Source: Roseburia sp. (GTDB taxonomy: Bacteria; Bacillota; Clostridia; Lachnospirales; Lachnospiraceae). Taken from it: DNA of 64,000 nucleotides. The notes under the pieces were generated by a model. That model made no database searches and had not been told where the DNA came from. It saw only the letters and a program-made list of their open reading frames with translations. The stretch spans positions 1-64,000 of the forward strand of contig JAPFDX010000002.1 of the NCBI GenBank assembly GCA_026168605.1. The letters are read 5' to 3'. Below, piece after piece: positions 16,436 to 26,170 of this stretch (its first letter is position 1; every line of letters starts with the position of its first letter). The position numbers and the translations under genes are program-made.

Positions 16436-17146
16436 ATGCTGTTTAAAAAATTAAGCGCTCCTTCCCTGAAGGAGCTTTTTGTCAATGAGTTAGAGGGGAT
16501 GATCTTATCCGGAAAGTTAGAGGTCGGCGCGAAACTGCCGCCCGAACGGGAGCTCGCGGAATCCATGCAGGTTTCCCGCGCCGTCGTCAATTCCGGCATC
16601 GCCGAGATGGAGCAGAAGGGCTTTCTGACCGTGAAACCGCGCATCGGCACATTTGTCGCCGACTACCGCAAATACGGCACGACCGACACGCTCGTCTCCA
16701 TCATGCAGTACAACGGTGGTATGCTGCGCGACAAGGAGGTGCGTTCCATTCTTCAGGTGCGCATTATTTTTATGAATCTTGCCGCCACGCTCGCCATCGA
16801 ACACGCGACGGATGAGGAGATTTCCGCGTTAAAACACTATGTCGGGGAACTCGCAGCCTGCGCAGATCCCGAGCAGGCTGCAGCGCTCATTTTTTCTTTC
16901 AGCCACGAGCTGTCCTTTATCAGCGGCAACTCCCTGCTGCCGCTGTTTTTTATCTCTTTCCGCGATCTCGTCACGACTCTGTGGGCGCGCTTCGCCACCC
17001 AGTACGGCGTACAGCCGCTCGCCGAGAGCGCTGCCGCCATCTACGACTATGTCGCAGCCCGCGACGTGGAGGGCGCGACCCATTATATCACAACCTCCAC
17101 GCAGGAGAGTATTGACGGCTCGCGCCAGATTTATTACAAATCCTAG
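16436..17146 (+). CDS. GntR-family (FadR subfamily) transcriptional regulator
   Basis: 236 aa. The N-terminal winged helix (about 10-75, KLPPERELAESMQVSRAVV is the recognition segment) is followed by an all-helical FCD-type ligand domain. AGGAGG lies eight bases before the ATG. It is divergent from the acyltransferase operon and likely controls it and itself through the dyad at its own start site. Its stop codon overlaps that of the convergent ABC gene: TAG and its complement share CTAG at 17143-17146. Ligand unknown; FCD regulators often sense small carboxylates. Confidence 0.88.
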   Translation: MLFKKLSAPSLKELFVNELEGMILSGKLEVGAKLPPERELAESMQVSRAVVNSGIAEMEQKGFLTVKPRIGTFVADYRKYGTTDTLVSIMQYNGGMLRDKEVRSILQVRIIFMNLAATLAIEHATDEEISALKHYVGELAACADPEQAAALIFSFSHELSFISGNSLLPLFFISFRDLVTTLWARFATQYGVQPLAESAAAIYDYVAARDVEGATHYITTSTQESIDGSRQIYYKS

Positions 17147-18903
17147 CTGCTCCTGGTAAACTGGCTGTTGTAGAGACTTGCATAGAAACCACCCTGTTCT
17201 AACAGTTCTTCATGCTTTCCCTGCTCGATGATGCTCCCATCCTTCATGACCAGGATCACATCCGCCTCCCGGATCGTGGAGAGGCGGTGCGCCACAATAA
17301 AGCTGGTGCGCCCTTCCATCATTTTCGCAAACGCGCGCTGGATGTGCATCTCCGTGCGGGTGTCAATGGAGGAGGTCGCCTCGTCTAAGATCAGCATCGG
17401 CGGCAGACACAGCATCACGCGCGCAATGCACAAAAGCTGTTTTTGTCCCTGCGACAGACTGCCCCCGTCCTCCGCGATCACCGTGTCGTAGCCGTCCGGC
17501 AGACGCCGGATAAAACTGTGGGCGTGCGACGCCTTCGCCGCTGCGATCACCTCTTCCTCCGTCGCATCCGGTTTTCCCATCACGATATTTTCCCGGATCG
17601 TGCCGCTGCGCAGCCACGTCTCCTGAAGCACCATTCCGTAGTTCTCCCGCAGACTCCTGCGTGTCATGGACTGCACCGGGATACCGCTCACGCGTATCTC
17701 ACCGCTGTCTGCATCGTAAAACCGCATCAGCAGATTGATCAGCGTCGTCTTGCCGCAGCCCGTAGGACCGACGATCGCCACGCGCTGCCCCGGCAGGACG
17801 GAAAGATTGAAGTCCTCGATCAGCTTCCGGTCCGCCGTGTAGGAAAAGCAGACATGGGAGAGTTCAACGCTTCCATCCGCATCTGTAAGTTCCACCGCAT
17901 CCGGCGCATCCTGGGTTTCCGCCTCCTCCCCGATCAGATCGAACACTCTGCCCGCGCAGGCGAGCGCATTCTGAAGCTCTGTGACCACTCCCGAGATCTC
18001 GTTAAACGGTTTCGTGTACTGGTTCGCATAGCTGAGCAGACTGGTGAGCTGACCGACGCTGATGCCGCCGGAGATCGCCAGAAATGCACCGACCACGCCG
18101 ACCGCCGCATACACGAGACTGTTGACAAAGCGCGTCGCCGGATTGGTGATGCTCGAGAAGAAAATCGCGCGCAGGGAACATTTCTGCAATTTTTCATTGA
18201 GCACGTCAAACTGTTCTAACGCCTCGTCCTCGTGGGAAAACGCCTGCACCACTTTCTGGTTCCCCACCATCTCCTCGATAAACGCCGTCTGCGCCCCGCG
18301 TGTCTCGGACTGTAAGCGGAACATGGAAAATGTCCTCTTTGCGATATATCCCGCCACAAACAGTGAGACTGGCGTGAGCACGACCACCACGACCGTGATC
18401 TGCACGCTGATGGTCAGCATCACAAACAGCGTGCCGAGGATCGTCACGATCCCGGTGAACAACTGCGTAAATCCCATCAGCAGCCCGTCCGCAAACTGGT
18501 CCACATCCGCGATCATACGGCTGACCACATCGCCGTGCGACTGTCCGTCAATGTATTTGAACGGAAGCCTTAACAGCTTGTCGAATGCCTCCGTGCGGAC
18601 ATCGCGGATGACATTGTAGGTGATCTTGTTGTTGCAGGCATTCATCACCCACTGCGCTGCCGCTGTCAGCAGGATCACAACTGCCATATTCCGCAGGATC
18701 AAAGCGATTTCCGCAAACGCGACCTGCCCCGGTGCGAGGATCTGATCCACTGCCTGCCCGATCAGAACCGGCACATAGAGCGTAAGCCCTGCGGTCAGGG
18801 CAGCAAGCACGATAGAACAGCCGAGGTATCCCCAGTAGCGTCTGATATAGCGCAGCACCTTTCCAAGTGTCTGCTTCTGTCTCTTTGTCACAGCCTGTTT
18901 CAT
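17143..18903 (-). CDS. ABC exporter subunit, catalytic-Walker-B partner
   Basis: 586 aa. A six-helix type IV exporter domain is followed by an ATPase domain with Walker A GPTGCGKTT. The Walker B has a normal catalytic Glu (ILDEATSS), but the signature motif is degenerate (LSQGQ rather than LSGGQ). The start at 18903 overlaps the upstream subunit's stop in an ATGA arrangement, so the two are translationally coupled. With its partner it forms a heterodimeric multidrug or peptide/lipid exporter of the BmrCD/TmrAB kind. Substrate unknown. Confidence 0.92.
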   Translation of the reverse strand: MKQAVTKRQKQTLGKVLRYIRRYWGYLGCSIVLAALTAGLTLYVPVLIGQAVDQILAPGQVAFAEIALILRNMAVVILLTAAAQWVMNACNNKITYNVIRDVRTEAFDKLLRLPFKYIDGQSHGDVVSRMIADVDQFADGLLMGFTQLFTGIVTILGTLFVMLTISVQITVVVVVLTPVSLFVAGYIAKRTFSMFRLQSETRGAQTAFIEEMVGNQKVVQAFSHEDEALEQFDVLNEKLQKCSLRAIFFSSITNPATRFVNSLVYAAVGVVGAFLAISGGISVGQLTSLLSYANQYTKPFNEISGVVTELQNALACAGRVFDLIGEEAETQDAPDAVELTDADGSVELSHVCFSYTADRKLIEDFNLSVLPGQRVAIVGPTGCGKTTLINLLMRFYDADSGEIRVSGIPVQSMTRRSLRENYGMVLQETWLRSGTIRENIVMGKPDATEEEVIAAAKASHAHSFIRRLPDGYDTVIAEDGGSLSQGQKQLLCIARVMLCLPPMLILDEATSSIDTRTEMHIQRAFAKMMEGRTSFIVAHRLSTIREADVILVMKDGSIIEQGKHEELLEQGGFYASLYNSQFTRSS

Positions 18904-20699
18904 AACGCCCCACCTCCCGATGCTTTTCCAAACTGGGATTCGTAGATCTCCTGATAGACTCTGCATTTCTCAAGCAGCGTCTCGTGTGTTCCGATACCCA
19001 CGACCGCACCGTCATCAAGCACGAGGATCCTGTCCACCTCCTGGATCGATGCAGCGCGCTGGGAGACGATAAATACCGTCATCTGCCCGCTCATCTTCGC
19101 GATCGCCGCACGCAGTCTCGCGTCCGTTGCAAAATCAAGCGCCGATGCACTGTCGTCCAGTATCAGGATCTCCGGTTTTGCGACAAGCGCCCGCGCGATC
19201 GTCAGACGCTGCCGCTGTCCGCCGGAGAGATTTCTGCCCCCCTGCTCGATATGATAATCTAATCTTCCCTCTTTTTCGTCCACAAATTCCTTCGCCTGCG
19301 CCGCTGCGAGCGCCTCCATCAGCTCCTCGTCCGTCGCCTCGCGGTTGCCCCATTTTAAATTTTCACGGATGCTCCCCTGAAAGAGGACTGCCTTCTGCGG
19401 CACGACGCCGATCTTCTCCCTCAGGTCAGAGAGCGCATACTCCCGCACGTCGCGTCCGTTTACTTTTACCGCGCCGTCTGTCGCCTCGTAAAAACGCGGG
19501 ATCAGATTGACCACAGACGATTTTCCGGAGCCCGTACCGCCGATAATGCCGATCGTCTCACCGCGCTTTGCAGTAAAATGAATATCGGTCAGCGCTTCCT
19601 CTCCCGCGCCCGCATAGACAAGCCCCGCATGGATGAACTCCACTGCCGGAGGCTCTGCATCTGTGCCGCTGTCTGCACCGCCGTCGTTTTCCCCGGCTCC
19701 CTTGCCAGTTGCAGCGTCTCTGTTCCACGTCTGCCCGTCACCGTTTGACAGGATCGAAGGCTCTACCTCAAAGACTTCCCCGATACGGTTGCCGCAGGCA
19801 ACTGCCTTGTTGATATTAACGATCAGATTGGCGCTCTTGACAAGCTCGACCAAGATCTGCGACATATAGTTGACCAGCGCGACCACCTCGCCCTGCGTGA
19901 TGACGCCGCTGTCTGCCTGCACTGCCCCCGTCCAGACCAACACGATCATCGCCCCGTTGATGAGCAGATAGGTCAGCGGGTTCATCAGCGCGGAGATCCT
20001 GCCCACATAGAGCTGGAGTTTCGTCAGCGCATCATTTTTCTCCCGGAAATGCGCGCGCTCGTCCTCCTGCCTGTTAAACGCGCGGATCACACGGCTTCCG
20101 GTCAGATTCTCCCTTGTGATGCCGAGCACTAAGTCCAGTGCCGCCTGCACCTTTTTGTACAGTGGGATGCTGATGAGCATCACGCCGAACACGACGATGG
20201 ACAACAGCGGGATCGCCACGACAAACACGAGCGCTGCCCTGACATCGATCGTAAACGCCATGACCATCGCGCCAAACACGATAAACGGCGAACGCAGAAA
20301 CAGGCGCAGAACGAGGTTCACCCCATTCTGCACCTGATTGATGTCACTTGTCATACGCGTGATCAGCGTGGACGTGCCGACAGTGTCCAGCTCCTGAAAC
20401 GACAGACGCTCAATGTGCGCAAACAGCGCGTGGCGCAGCCCCGTCGCACAGCCGACCGCCGCTTTTGCGGCAAAATACTGTGCGGTGATGGAGCACACCA
20501 GACCGATCACCGCGAGCAGTACGAGCAGCAGACACATCTTCATAATGTAACTCTTGTCCCCGGCGGCAACACCTGTGTCGATGATCGCCGCCACGACCAG
20601 CGGAACGATCAGCTCAAAGGTCGCCTCCAGAAGCTTAAACAGCGGTCCTAAGACACACTCCTTTTTGTAATCCTTTAAATATACAAGTAACTTTTTCAT
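18900..20699 (-). CDS. ABC exporter subunit, degenerate-Walker-B partner
   Basis: 599 aa. An exporter transmembrane domain is followed by a Gly/Asp-rich insertion (about 325-350) and an ATPase domain with Walker A GGTGSGKSS and canonical signature LSGGQ. Walker B reads ILDDSASALD: the catalytic Glu is Asp. Together with the other subunit's LSQGQ this predicts one consensus and one degenerate ATP site, the classic heterodimer pattern. It begins 12 bp after the DUF368 gene, with AGGAG upstream. Confidence 0.92.
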   Translation of the reverse strand: MKKLLVYLKDYKKECVLGPLFKLLEATFELIVPLVVAAIIDTGVAAGDKSYIMKMCLLLVLLAVIGLVCSITAQYFAAKAAVGCATGLRHALFAHIERLSFQELDTVGTSTLITRMTSDINQVQNGVNLVLRLFLRSPFIVFGAMVMAFTIDVRAALVFVVAIPLLSIVVFGVMLISIPLYKKVQAALDLVLGITRENLTGSRVIRAFNRQEDERAHFREKNDALTKLQLYVGRISALMNPLTYLLINGAMIVLVWTGAVQADSGVITQGEVVALVNYMSQILVELVKSANLIVNINKAVACGNRIGEVFEVEPSILSNGDGQTWNRDAATGKGAGENDGGADSGTDAEPPAVEFIHAGLVYAGAGEEALTDIHFTAKRGETIGIIGGTGSGKSSVVNLIPRFYEATDGAVKVNGRDVREYALSDLREKIGVVPQKAVLFQGSIRENLKWGNREATDEELMEALAAAQAKEFVDEKEGRLDYHIEQGGRNLSGGQRQRLTIARALVAKPEILILDDSASALDFATDARLRAAIAKMSGQMTVFIVSQRAASIQEVDRILVLDDGAVVGIGTHETLLEKCRVYQEIYESQFGKASGGGAL

Positions 20700-20711
20700 A
20701 TCCTGCTCCTG

Positions 20712-21587
20712 TTACGCTTCTTTCTTTCCCTTCAGCAACTGCATACCAAAGATCACGGCTCCGCCGATCAGGAAAAACAGAATGTTAAAGGTTCCAAACG
20801 TCATCGCCGGCTGCGGAACCTCCAGCGTCTCAGGTCCCTTGACCACGGCGTAGATCGAGCCGAGCATCAAACCGATGATGAGATAGATCGTCTGCGCGCG
20901 GAAGTCCTCAAGCGCCTTGCGGATGATCTTGACCACGCTGACCGCACCGACCAAAACGCCGCAGCCAAAAATAAACACGGTCGGGAACGCTGCCAGATCC
21001 AGATGAAGGATATCCTTGATCGCCGTCACGATCGGCAGATAAAGTCCCATGATAAGGAGCAGCGTCGAACCGGAGATCCCCGGCAGCACCATGGCGGAGA
21101 TCGCGATCATGCCAGCCACAAACACGAACACGCCGAGTCCCAGCGTCAGATGCTCGAGGTTCACACCGTCCCCGCCGCCTGCCGGGTTAAACATGGTGAT
21201 GGCACACACGATGACAATTCCGACCAGCACAAACAGCGACGCGCTCTTTTTGGCAATGAGCGTCTCCTTCTCCTCCTTCGCCACGATCGGGATCGCAAAA
21301 ATGATAAAACCGATGAATAGGGAACTGATCGCATAGATGTGGCTCTCAAACACGCTCGCCAGCACAAGCATCGCCAGCACCATACCCGTCACCCAGCCGA
21401 TGCCGAGCTTGATCAGAAAGATCACAGCAGCCTTCCTCTCCTCTTTCGTCCCCGACACAAGATCGTCAATGGAGTCGATAAACTGATCGTAAAATCCGAG
21501 CAAAAACGCCACCGTACCGCCGGACACACCCGGCACGCTGTCCGCCAGCGCCATACAAAAGCCCCTGATAAACTGGATGATATACAT
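20712..21587 (-). CDS. DUF368 polyprenyl-phosphate transporter (PopT-like)
   Basis: 291-aa polytopic membrane protein with the family hallmark ADSVPGVSGGTVAFLLGFYD near the N-terminus and a related VLPGISGSTLLLIMG repeat in the second half. DUF368 proteins have been shown elsewhere to recycle undecaprenyl phosphate across the membrane for wall-polymer synthesis. It is first in an operon with a heterodimeric ABC exporter, which raises the possibility that the exporter also handles a lipid-linked or envelope substrate. Family assignment is firm; the link is inference. Confidence 0.9.
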   Translation of the reverse strand: MYIIQFIRGFCMALADSVPGVSGGTVAFLLGFYDQFIDSIDDLVSGTKEERKAAVIFLIKLGIGWVTGMVLAMLVLASVFESHIYAISSLFIGFIIFAIPIVAKEEKETLIAKKSASLFVLVGIVIVCAITMFNPAGGGDGVNLEHLTLGLGVFVFVAGMIAISAMVLPGISGSTLLLIMGLYLPIVTAIKDILHLDLAAFPTVFIFGCGVLVGAVSVVKIIRKALEDFRAQTIYLIIGLMLGSIYAVVKGPETLEVPQPAMTFGTFNILFFLIGGAVIFGMQLLKGKKEA

Positions 21588-21645
21588 ATTTCATACCTCT
21601 TTCTATATTTTTACATTGTCTACCGCAATACTATATCAAATCAAA

Positions 21646-21669
21646 ATGGAGAGCGCAAGCGCTCCCCAT
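21646..21669 (-). terminator. Terminator after the chemoreceptor pair
   Basis: The stem GAGCGC-AA-GCGCTC (21651-21664), with partly paired outer bases, precedes ATTTTGATTTG on the minus strand. It lies just beyond the stop at 21676. Confidence 0.6.
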
Positions 21670-21675
21670 TGATTT

Positions 21676-23196
21676 TTAACGAACTTTTGTCCCCTCCATA
21701 TATTTGTCAAGCTGATAGGAAACCTTCAGCACCTCATCCAGAAGTCGCTTTGTGTTCTCCGCATTTCCAAGATTCTTGACGCTCAGATCCGCCGCCTGCA
21801 CGGAGGAAGCCGTGACCTCCTCGGTCGTCGCCGACAGATGCATGATGTTCTCGACGATCTGGTTATTCGCCCCCGAGAGCTGGTTTAACATGGCGTCGAT
21901 CTCTCCGATGTCCGCGATCAGCCCGCTGACATTCCGGTTCATATCGCCAAAGCTCTCCGACGCCATACCGATCATCTCATCCTGCGCGCCTGCCGCCTGC
22001 ACGGAGCGCTCCACCGCCTCGGCAGCCGCTCCCGCATTGTCGGAAAGCTCCTTTAAGATCGCGGCGATGCTCTCCGTCTCCTGCCTCGTCTTCTCCGCAA
22101 GCTGCCGGATCTCATCCGCCACAACCGCAAAACCGCGTCCTGCCTCCCCGGCTCTCGCACTCTCGATAGACGCGTTTAACGCCAGCAGATTGGTCTGGCT
22201 GGAGATTGCAAAAATGGTGTCCGCAATACTCCTGACTGCGCTCGTGCGCTCCGACAGCCGGTGCATGGAATCGGCAACCCCGGAATTTGTCTCCGCGATC
22301 ACCGCAGACTGTCTTCTGAGATCGTCCATGATCTTTGCACTCCTGTCATTCAGCTCGCTAGACTGTTTCGCCACAGAAACCATCCGCTCGGAGCGCTCCA
22401 GTGTCATTCCGATGGAATCCTGGATACTCTGGGTCATTTCCGTCTGCGTCTGGATATTTTCTGCCGTGCTCTGGGTGCTGTCGGAGATATCCCGCATCGC
22501 GCCGTTTACCACCTCGGTCGAGCCGTTTAGCTCGGTGACAAGCTCCCGCGCCTTCTCGGTGCCCTTCCGCACCTTCTCCGCCACCCCGATCACATCGGCG
22601 AGGATCTGCTGCTCCGTCTCCTTTTCCGCCGCGAGACTCCCCAGCATATCCCGGTTAAACCGGATCAAAAGCTTTACCGTCCGGTCGATCAGCAGCAGAA
22701 ATACCACGATCATCGCCGTGACGACCCACTGTACCTTCGTTTCCTCGCCTGTATAAACGCCCGACAAACACTTCACCGCAACCACAATGATGTTGATCGC
22801 TGCCATCGCAATGCCGGAGAAAGCAAAAAACTTCAGATCGAAAAAGATCGCGCAGCCGACCAGAGGGATTGCCGCCATGATGCGCACATAATAATCGTCA
22901 AAAACAACCGCGAGAAGAGCTGCGCTTAACAGAAGTCCGCACACTCCGATCCAGCGCACAGCCACACTTGTCTTCTGCCTGAGATAGACAGCCACCGTGC
23001 CTCCCAATGAAAGCAGGATAATCACCTTGAGCACTGTCATGGAACTGACATTATGCAGGGTATCCCTCTGATCGAAAAACAGAATCAACAGTACAAACAC
23101 ATAAAAAACAGAAAAACCTGCCGCGATAAAAAGGTTCGCCCTCTTTATCTGCTCCTTCGGGTCTGCATAGACAAACCTCTTCTCCTCACTCCCCAT
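21676..23196 (-). CDS. Methyl-accepting chemotaxis-like protein with polytopic N-terminus (copy 2)
   Basis: 506 aa. About six membrane helices in residues 25-180, with no large extracellular ligand domain and no clear HAMP, lead into a cytoplasmic MCP signalling domain. The hairpin tip motif includes [20 protein letters not shown] and [15 protein letters not shown], the kinase-control tip. Start at MGSEEK (AAGGGGG upstream). It is a tandem paralogue of the next gene: long stretches of the signalling domain are nearly identical. No other che or flagellar genes are in the window. Confidence 0.9.
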   Translation of the reverse strand: MGSEEKRFVYADPKEQIKRANLFIAAGFSVFYVFVLLILFFDQRDTLHNVSSMTVLKVIILLSLGGTVAVYLRQKTSVAVRWIGVCGLLLSAALLAVVFDDYYVRIMAAIPLVGCAIFFDLKFFAFSGIAMAAINIIVVAVKCLSGVYTGEETKVQWVVTAMIVVFLLLIDRTVKLLIRFNRDMLGSLAAEKETEQQILADVIGVAEKVRKGTEKARELVTELNGSTEVVNGAMRDISDSTQSTAENIQTQTEMTQSIQDSIGMTLERSERMVSVAKQSSELNDRSAKIMDDLRRQSAVIAETNSGVADSMHRLSERTSAVRSIADTIFAISSQTNLLALNASIESARAGEAGRGFAVVADEIRQLAEKTRQETESIAAILKELSDNAGAAAEAVERSVQAAGAQDEMIGMASESFGDMNRNVSGLIADIGEIDAMLNQLSGANNQIVENIMHLSATTEEVTASSVQAADLSVKNLGNAENTKRLLDEVLKVSYQLDKYMEGTKVR

Positions 23197-23225
23197 AATA
23201 TCCCCCTTATCTTTTGCCTGCACCG

Positions 23226-24731
23226 TTAATCTATGTACTTCTTTAACTGACCGGACACATCCAGCACATTTTCAAGCAGCTTCTTCGTGTCCTCCGCATT
23301 GCCGAGATTCTTGATGCTCAAGTCTGCTGCCTGCGAGGAAGAAGCCGTGACCTCCTCGGTTGCCGCCGACAACTGCGTGATATTGTCCACGATCCGGGTG
23401 TTTGCCTCGGAAAGGCTGTTCAACATCCCGTCAATTTCCGCGATATCCGCAATCAGACCGCTCACATTCCGGTTCATGTCGCCAAAGCTCTCCGACGCCT
23501 TTGCGATCATTTCATCCTGTGCACCCGTCGCGTCCACAGAGCGCGCCACCGCATCCGCTGCCGCCTGCGCATTGTCGGAAAGCTCTCCGAGAATGGCTGC
23601 GATGCTCTCCGTCTCCTGTCTCGTCTTCTCCGCGAGCTGCCGGATCTCATCTGCCACAACCGCAAATCCACGTCCTGCCTCACCCGCTCTTGCACTCTCA
23701 ATGGAGGCGTTTAACGCCAGCAGATTTGTCTGGCTGGAAATTGCAAAGATCGTGTCCGCAATACTCTTGACCGCGCTTGTCCGCTCCTGCAGGCTGCGCA
23801 TGGATCTGGCAACCTCTGCGTTTGTCTCTGCGATCACGGACGACTGTCTGCGCAGATCGTCCATGATCTGCGCGCTCTTGTGGTTTAACTCCTCCGACTG
23901 CCGCGCTACCTGAACCATCTGCTCAGAGCGCTTTAAGGTACTGCCGATGGAATCCTGAATATTCTGGGTCATCTCTGTCTGCGCCTGAATATTTTCCGCC
24001 GTGCTTAAAGTACTGTCTGAGATATCCCGCATTGCGCCGTTTACCACCTCGGTTGAACTGTTTAATTCCGTCATGATATTCATCGCGCCCTCTGTCCCCC
24101 TGCGCACCTCATTCGCAACGGAAATCACATCGTCCAGCATTTTCTTCTGCGCGGTCTCCTTTGCCTCAAGGCTTCCGATCGTGTCCCGGTTAAACATCGA
24201 AGTGATATACACCGTCCACGGAACCAGCACCATCGTCAGCGCAATGACAGCATTCGCGCTCCACTGGTCAAATGCGACATCCCCCGTATAGCTGCCAAGC
24301 ACGAAACACTTGATGGCAACGGTTCCCATATGTACCACAACCATGATGGCTGCCGTGGCAATGGAAAACTTCAGATCAAAAAATACAATATAACCGATCA
24401 GCGGCACGATCGTCAGAAAACGCATATAATAGCTGTCAAATGCGTAGGAAACCAGAATCGTAACAATCAGTAAGCCGGCCATGCTCCAGTAGCGGAGTCT
24501 GGCATCCCCCTTATCCTTCAGATACATCACCAGATCCACCAGAAACGTTGCAATGGTAAGCCCCGAAACCAAAACCGTATAACCCATGCTTCTCCATCCC
24601 GATACCCCCGCTGCAATGATCGAGACCAGAACCGCCGTGTAGAATACGATAAAGCCAATCATCAGAAACCGATTGGATCTTTTTAGCTGTTCCCTCTTGT
24701 CTGCATACAAAAACTCTCTCTTCGTCTCCAT
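23226..24731 (-). CDS. Methyl-accepting chemotaxis-like protein with polytopic N-terminus (copy 1)
   Basis: 501 aa with the same layout as its downstream paralogue: a short N-terminal [14 protein letters not shown] segment ([14 protein letters not shown] in the copy), about six membrane helices, then the MCP signalling domain. Membrane regions have diverged more than signalling regions, as expected if the copies sense different inputs. AAGGAG precedes the ATG. The 29-bp gap to the second copy implies cotranscription. Direct energy or membrane-state sensing is possible, but the ligand is unknown. Confidence 0.9.
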   Translation of the reverse strand: METKREFLYADKREQLKRSNRFLMIGFIVFYTAVLVSIIAAGVSGWRSMGYTVLVSGLTIATFLVDLVMYLKDKGDARLRYWSMAGLLIVTILVSYAFDSYYMRFLTIVPLIGYIVFFDLKFSIATAAIMVVVHMGTVAIKCFVLGSYTGDVAFDQWSANAVIALTMVLVPWTVYITSMFNRDTIGSLEAKETAQKKMLDDVISVANEVRRGTEGAMNIMTELNSSTEVVNGAMRDISDSTLSTAENIQAQTEMTQNIQDSIGSTLKRSEQMVQVARQSEELNHKSAQIMDDLRRQSSVIAETNAEVARSMRSLQERTSAVKSIADTIFAISSQTNLLALNASIESARAGEAGRGFAVVADEIRQLAEKTRQETESIAAILGELSDNAQAAADAVARSVDATGAQDEMIAKASESFGDMNRNVSGLIADIAEIDGMLNSLSEANTRIVDNITQLSAATEEVTASSSQAADLSIKNLGNAEDTKKLLENVLDVSGQLKKYID

Positions 24732-24778
24732 ATAACACTCCTTGTCTTTTGTCTTCTATAACTCCTATATCTTCTAAA

Positions 24779-26170
24779 TTATACTTTACCCGATTTTAAA
24801 ATGCAATTCTTTTTCTTCACGGACAGATCTTCCGCCCGGATTCCCTCTTTTATTTCCTTTTTCATCAAAAACAGACACAGCAGATTCGGCAGCGCCATCA
24901 AAATATTAAACAGATCAGCAAGCCCCCACACCGTCTCCATCGAAAGCACCGCCCCAAGAAAGACAGAAACCAGATAGCACGCCTGATAAAATTTTACGCC
25001 GCGCTCCCCAAACAGATAGCGGGCAGCGGATGCGCCGTAGACATTCCAGCCGATGATCGTCGCGAATGCAAACAGCGCCAGCGACGCCGAGAGGATTTCC
25101 TCCCCGTACGCAGGCAGCTCCGAAAATGCGGCAAAGCCGAGACGGTCCGCGGCAATCCCGGCATAATTTCCGGGATGCTTTAACATACCGGCAACCGTGG
25201 CGATCCCCGTAATGGCGCACATCACAACTGTATCCCAGAAAGGTCCCGTCATCGAGACAAGCCCCTGACGCACCGCGTCCTGACTGCCCGAGGCTGCCGC
25301 CGCCATCGGGATCGATCCCAGCCCCGCCTCGTTGGTAAAAAGCCCCCGCGCCACGCCCGTGCGGATCGCCGTCATGACCGTTCCGCCTGCCACACCTCCC
25401 ACCGCAGCCCTTCCGTCAAACGCCGCGCGCAGGATCACGGCGACCGCCTCCGGCACAGTGTCCCTGTTTTTCACGATCAAAAAGAGGCATCCGCCCAGAT
25501 ACAGTGCGCTCATAAGGGGCACCAGCCAGGTACAGACCTTTGCGATCTGCCGGCTGCCGCCCACGATGATCGTGCCCGCTGCCACCGCCACAAGGATTCC
25601 CACGACAGAAGCCGGAACCGGAAACATCTCCCGGACTGCGGTGGCGATGGAATGTGCCTGCACACTGCTGCCAATCCCAAAGGATGCGAGCACGGTACAG
25701 AACGCAAACACTGTCGCCAGCCACTTTTTTCCAAGTCCGTGCTCCAGCACATACATCGGTCCTCCCGCGGTTTTTCCGTCTTTCCCGGACACCTTGTAGC
25801 GGACAGACAGAAAACACTCCGCATAGCACGTCGCGATCCCAAAAAATCCCGTCAGCCAGCACCAGAATACCGCGCCGGGTCCGCCGAGCGCAATCGCCGT
25901 CGAGACCCCAATGATATTTCCCGTGCCAATCGTCGCCGCGAGCGCTGTCGCAAGCGCAGAATAGGGCGACACCTCGTTTTTTGCTCGTCTCTCTCCCTTC
26001 TCCCGCGCGACGCTTAACCGGATGCCAAGCGGAAGTTTCCGCTGGATCACACCCAGATACAACGTAAAATAAAGGTGCGTACCAAAGAAAAGCAACAGCA
26101 GCATCGCAACATCCTCCAGACAGACATTCTGTTCTAAAAGTCTATGCCATGCTGCATACGGGCAGAACAC
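24779..26170 (-). CDS. Sodium:alanine symporter family (AGCS) transporter
   Basis: 463 aa with 10-11 membrane helices and AGCS signatures: ALAATIGTGNIIGVSTAIALGGPGAVFW near the N-terminus and TNEAGLGS(I)P in the middle. It imports alanine, glycine or related small amino acids with Na+. The proposed GTG start shares one base with the upstream oxidoreductase stop (TAGTG), suggesting translational coupling. An internal Met (MLLLLFF) would remove the first helix end and is less likely. Confidence 0.88.
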   Translation of the reverse strand: MFCPYAAWHRLLEQNVCLEDVAMLLLLFFGTHLYFTLYLGVIQRKLPLGIRLSVAREKGERRAKNEVSPYSALATALAATIGTGNIIGVSTAIALGGPGAVFWCWLTGFFGIATCYAECFLSVRYKVSGKDGKTAGGPMYVLEHGLGKKWLATVFAFCTVLASFGIGSSVQAHSIATAVREMFPVPASVVGILVAVAAGTIIVGGSRQIAKVCTWLVPLMSALYLGGCLFLIVKNRDTVPEAVAVILRAAFDGRAAVGGVAGGTVMTAIRTGVARGLFTNEAGLGSIPMAAAASGSQDAVRQGLVSMTGPFWDTVVMCAITGIATVAGMLKHPGNYAGIAADRLGFAAFSELPAYGEEILSASLALFAFATIIGWNVYGASAARYLFGERGVKFYQACYLVSVFLGAVLSMETVWGLADLFNILMALPNLLCLFLMKKEIKEGIRAEDLSVKKKNCILKSGKV

